Shown here: positions 7,003-8,170 of the stretch, one piece after another
Layout: each line of letters begins with the position of its first letter
Numbering within the stretch: the stretch's first letter is position 1
Source: Acidobacteriota bacterium
GTDB lineage: Bacteria; Acidobacteriota; Vicinamibacteria; Vicinamibacterales; 2-12-FULL-66-21
Assembly (NCBI GenBank): GCA_013362195.1
Contig: JABFWM010000283.1
Span: 1-8,170, forward strand
Direction of reading: 5' to 3'
DNA: 8,170 bases
The notes under the pieces: model-generated
What the model saw: only the letters and a program-made list of their open reading frames with translations
Databases searched by the model: none
Told to the model about the DNA's origin: nothing
Translations under genes and position numbers: made by a program

Positions 7003-8170
7003 AAAGCACTCCGAACCCGATAGAGGTCTGGCTCTTCTTCAACACGCCGTCCGGCATCTTGAACACGGCGGTGTCCGAGAAATCGCGGCGGACCTCGATC
7101 CGCCAGATCAGCGCGTCCGACGGCTTCAACTCGATCGTGCCGGTCGCCTCCTTGAGCGCCTGCACGGTGCCGGTCGTAAAGCCGGACACATCGTCATACC
7201 ACTCCATGCGCGGCGAGACCGCGAGCCATTGTGTCAGCTGCGCCTTCGCGTAGCCAGCAATCCCCTGCCACCGCACGCGCTGCCCGGCGACGGTGTCGAT
7301 GCCGTAATCATAATTGGCCATGACGCTCAGCGCCGGCGAGATCGTGCAGGTGACGGTGCTGTCGGAGAGACGCCGCCAGCCGCCGCCCGAGTCGTTCGCC
7401 TGCTCCGCGCCGGTCATGTAGTTCTGCACGATCGACAGCGCCGGCACCGGCTTGACGACGATCTGCGCGCCCAGCGTCTTCGCGGAGTTGTTCTCGACGA
7501 CGTTGTTCCAGCCGTTGACGATGGCGCCCATGACCGCCACTTTGCCGTTGAGCGCATACGTCGCGCGCACGCCCGAATGATAGTAAGGAATCGCCAGCGC
7601 AAACAGCAGCGACCGCGAGTAGTTCCAGTTGTCCTTGGCTTCGATCACTTCCGCGCCGTGCTGCGTCACGAACTTGCCGACGTCCACCTGCAGCCCCTTG
7701 CCGATCGGCGCCAGATAGGTGAGGTAGCCTTCCTCGATGTTCTGGATGAACTCGTTGGTCCCGGGCTCGTACGCGTTCACGAGCGAGGAGGAGGGACCGA
7801 AGTTCAATTTCACTTTGAAGCCGGTGCGCGAACCGGCGGTCGCGGCCTTGGCGATCCACACCTGGGCCATGCTGAGCGCGAACTGGTTGTGCTTGGTGTC
7901 GAAATTCCTGAACTGCACGTCGCCGTGGGGCTTGGTCGAGTAATAGTCGTAATACGCGTCGACGAGGCCGCCGAGCTCGGTCTGGCGGAAGAAGCTCTCC
8001 TGGGCTTCCGCCGGCGCGGGGTCGGGCGGCGACGCGGGCGTCTCCGCCGGGGGCGACGCGGGTGTGGATGCGGGCGTCGAACCATTCTCGTCCTGCGCGA
8101 GCACCGGCTGGACGCCGGCGCAGAACAGCGACGCGGCACACAATCCCGAGAGCGCGAGGGTCGTCACGTA
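6980..8170 (-). CDS. Outer-membrane beta-barrel protein, BBP2/OmpL-like porin family; 5' end probably outside window
   Basis: A likely outer-membrane channel of the putative beta-barrel porin-2 family; the substrate is unknown. Numbering from a GTG at 8167 (395 residues): a hydrophobic signal segment ending VLA before Gln25; a Pro/Ala/Ser/Thr-rich linker at about 28-56; then alternating amphipathic strands from LGGLVDAYYDYY to the end. Family-like landmarks are NAYEPGTNEFIQNI and KDNWNYSRSLLF followed by PYYHSG. The chain closes with GFGVLYSF, an aromatic-ended last strand, plus four residues (STKG). The frame is open to the window edge and the GTG start would leave a signal peptide with no positive charge, so the true start is probably a little upstream of 8170. 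It is followed directly by glnD on the same strand, suggesting one transcript and a link to nitrogen nutrition, which is inference. Confidence 0.85.
   Translation of the reverse strand, partial: YVTTLALSGLCAASLFCAGVQPVLAQDENGSTPASTPASPPAETPASPPDPAPAEAQESFFRQTELGGLVDAYYDYYSTKPHGDVQFRNFDTKHNQFALSMAQVWIAKAATAGSRTGFKVKLNFGPSSSLVNAYEPGTNEFIQNIEEGYLTYLAPIGKGLQVDVGKFVTQHGAEVIEAKDNWNYSRSLLFALAIPYYHSGVRATYALNGKVAVMGAIVNGWNNVVENNSAKTLGAQIVVKPVPALSIVQNYMTGAEQANDSGGGWRRLSDSTVTCTISPALSVMANYDYGIDTVAGQRVRWQGIAGYAKAQLTQWLAVSPRMEWYDDVSGFTTGTVQALKEATGTIELKPSDALIWRIEVRRDFSDTAVFKMPDGVLKKSQTSIGFGVLYSFSTKG

Noticed and set aside
8113..8140. Cysteines in the barrel protein signal segment, considered as a lipoprotein lipobox.
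   Set aside because: The residues before each Cys (SGLC and SLFC) do not fit the lipobox pattern, and a standard VLA cleavage site follows.

Overview
The window is high-GC DNA, roughly two thirds G+C by eye, from a Gram-negative bacterium; it encodes an outer-membrane beta-barrel protein with a signal peptide. All four recognisable genes lie on the minus strand, so transcription runs from position 8170 towards position 1. The gene content (an OmpL-like BBP2 barrel, GlnD, PII, GOGAT) and the base composition suggest an uncultured or little-studied lineage such as Acidobacteriota. That placement is inference and cannot be proved from this window.

In transcription order: (1) positions 8170-6980 hold a BBP2-type outer-membrane barrel whose 5' end probably lies outside the window. 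(2) About 7002-4477 hold glnD, the bifunctional PII uridylyltransferase/uridylyl-removing enzyme, whose true start is ambiguous. (3) 4511-4182 hold a PII signal protein (glnB family) that overlaps the end of glnD by 35 bases. (4) 4181-3973 form a 209-base gap with a terminator-like double hairpin followed by a weak promoter candidate. (5) 3972-1 hold gltB, the glutamate synthase large subunit, which is intact for 1324 codons and runs off the window edge before its stop.

Together this is a nitrogen-assimilation locus. GlnD senses glutamine and adds UMP to, or removes it from, PII. PII also senses 2-oxoglutarate and ATP/ADP. Glutamate synthase turns glutamine and 2-oxoglutarate, the two metabolites those sensors read, into two glutamates. 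The barrel protein next to them may supply a nitrogenous or other small solute across the outer membrane, but nothing in its sequence names a substrate.

I found no convincing gene on the plus strand. The very long plus-strand open frames are antisense shadows of gltB and glnD. I saw no tRNA, rRNA, CRISPR array, insertion sequence or phage feature. The points most worth checking are the start of glnD, which lacks any ATG/GTG/TTG upstream of its conserved N-terminal part but has an ATT with a well-placed ribosome binding site, the glnD/glnB overlap, and the structured glnB-gltB junction.
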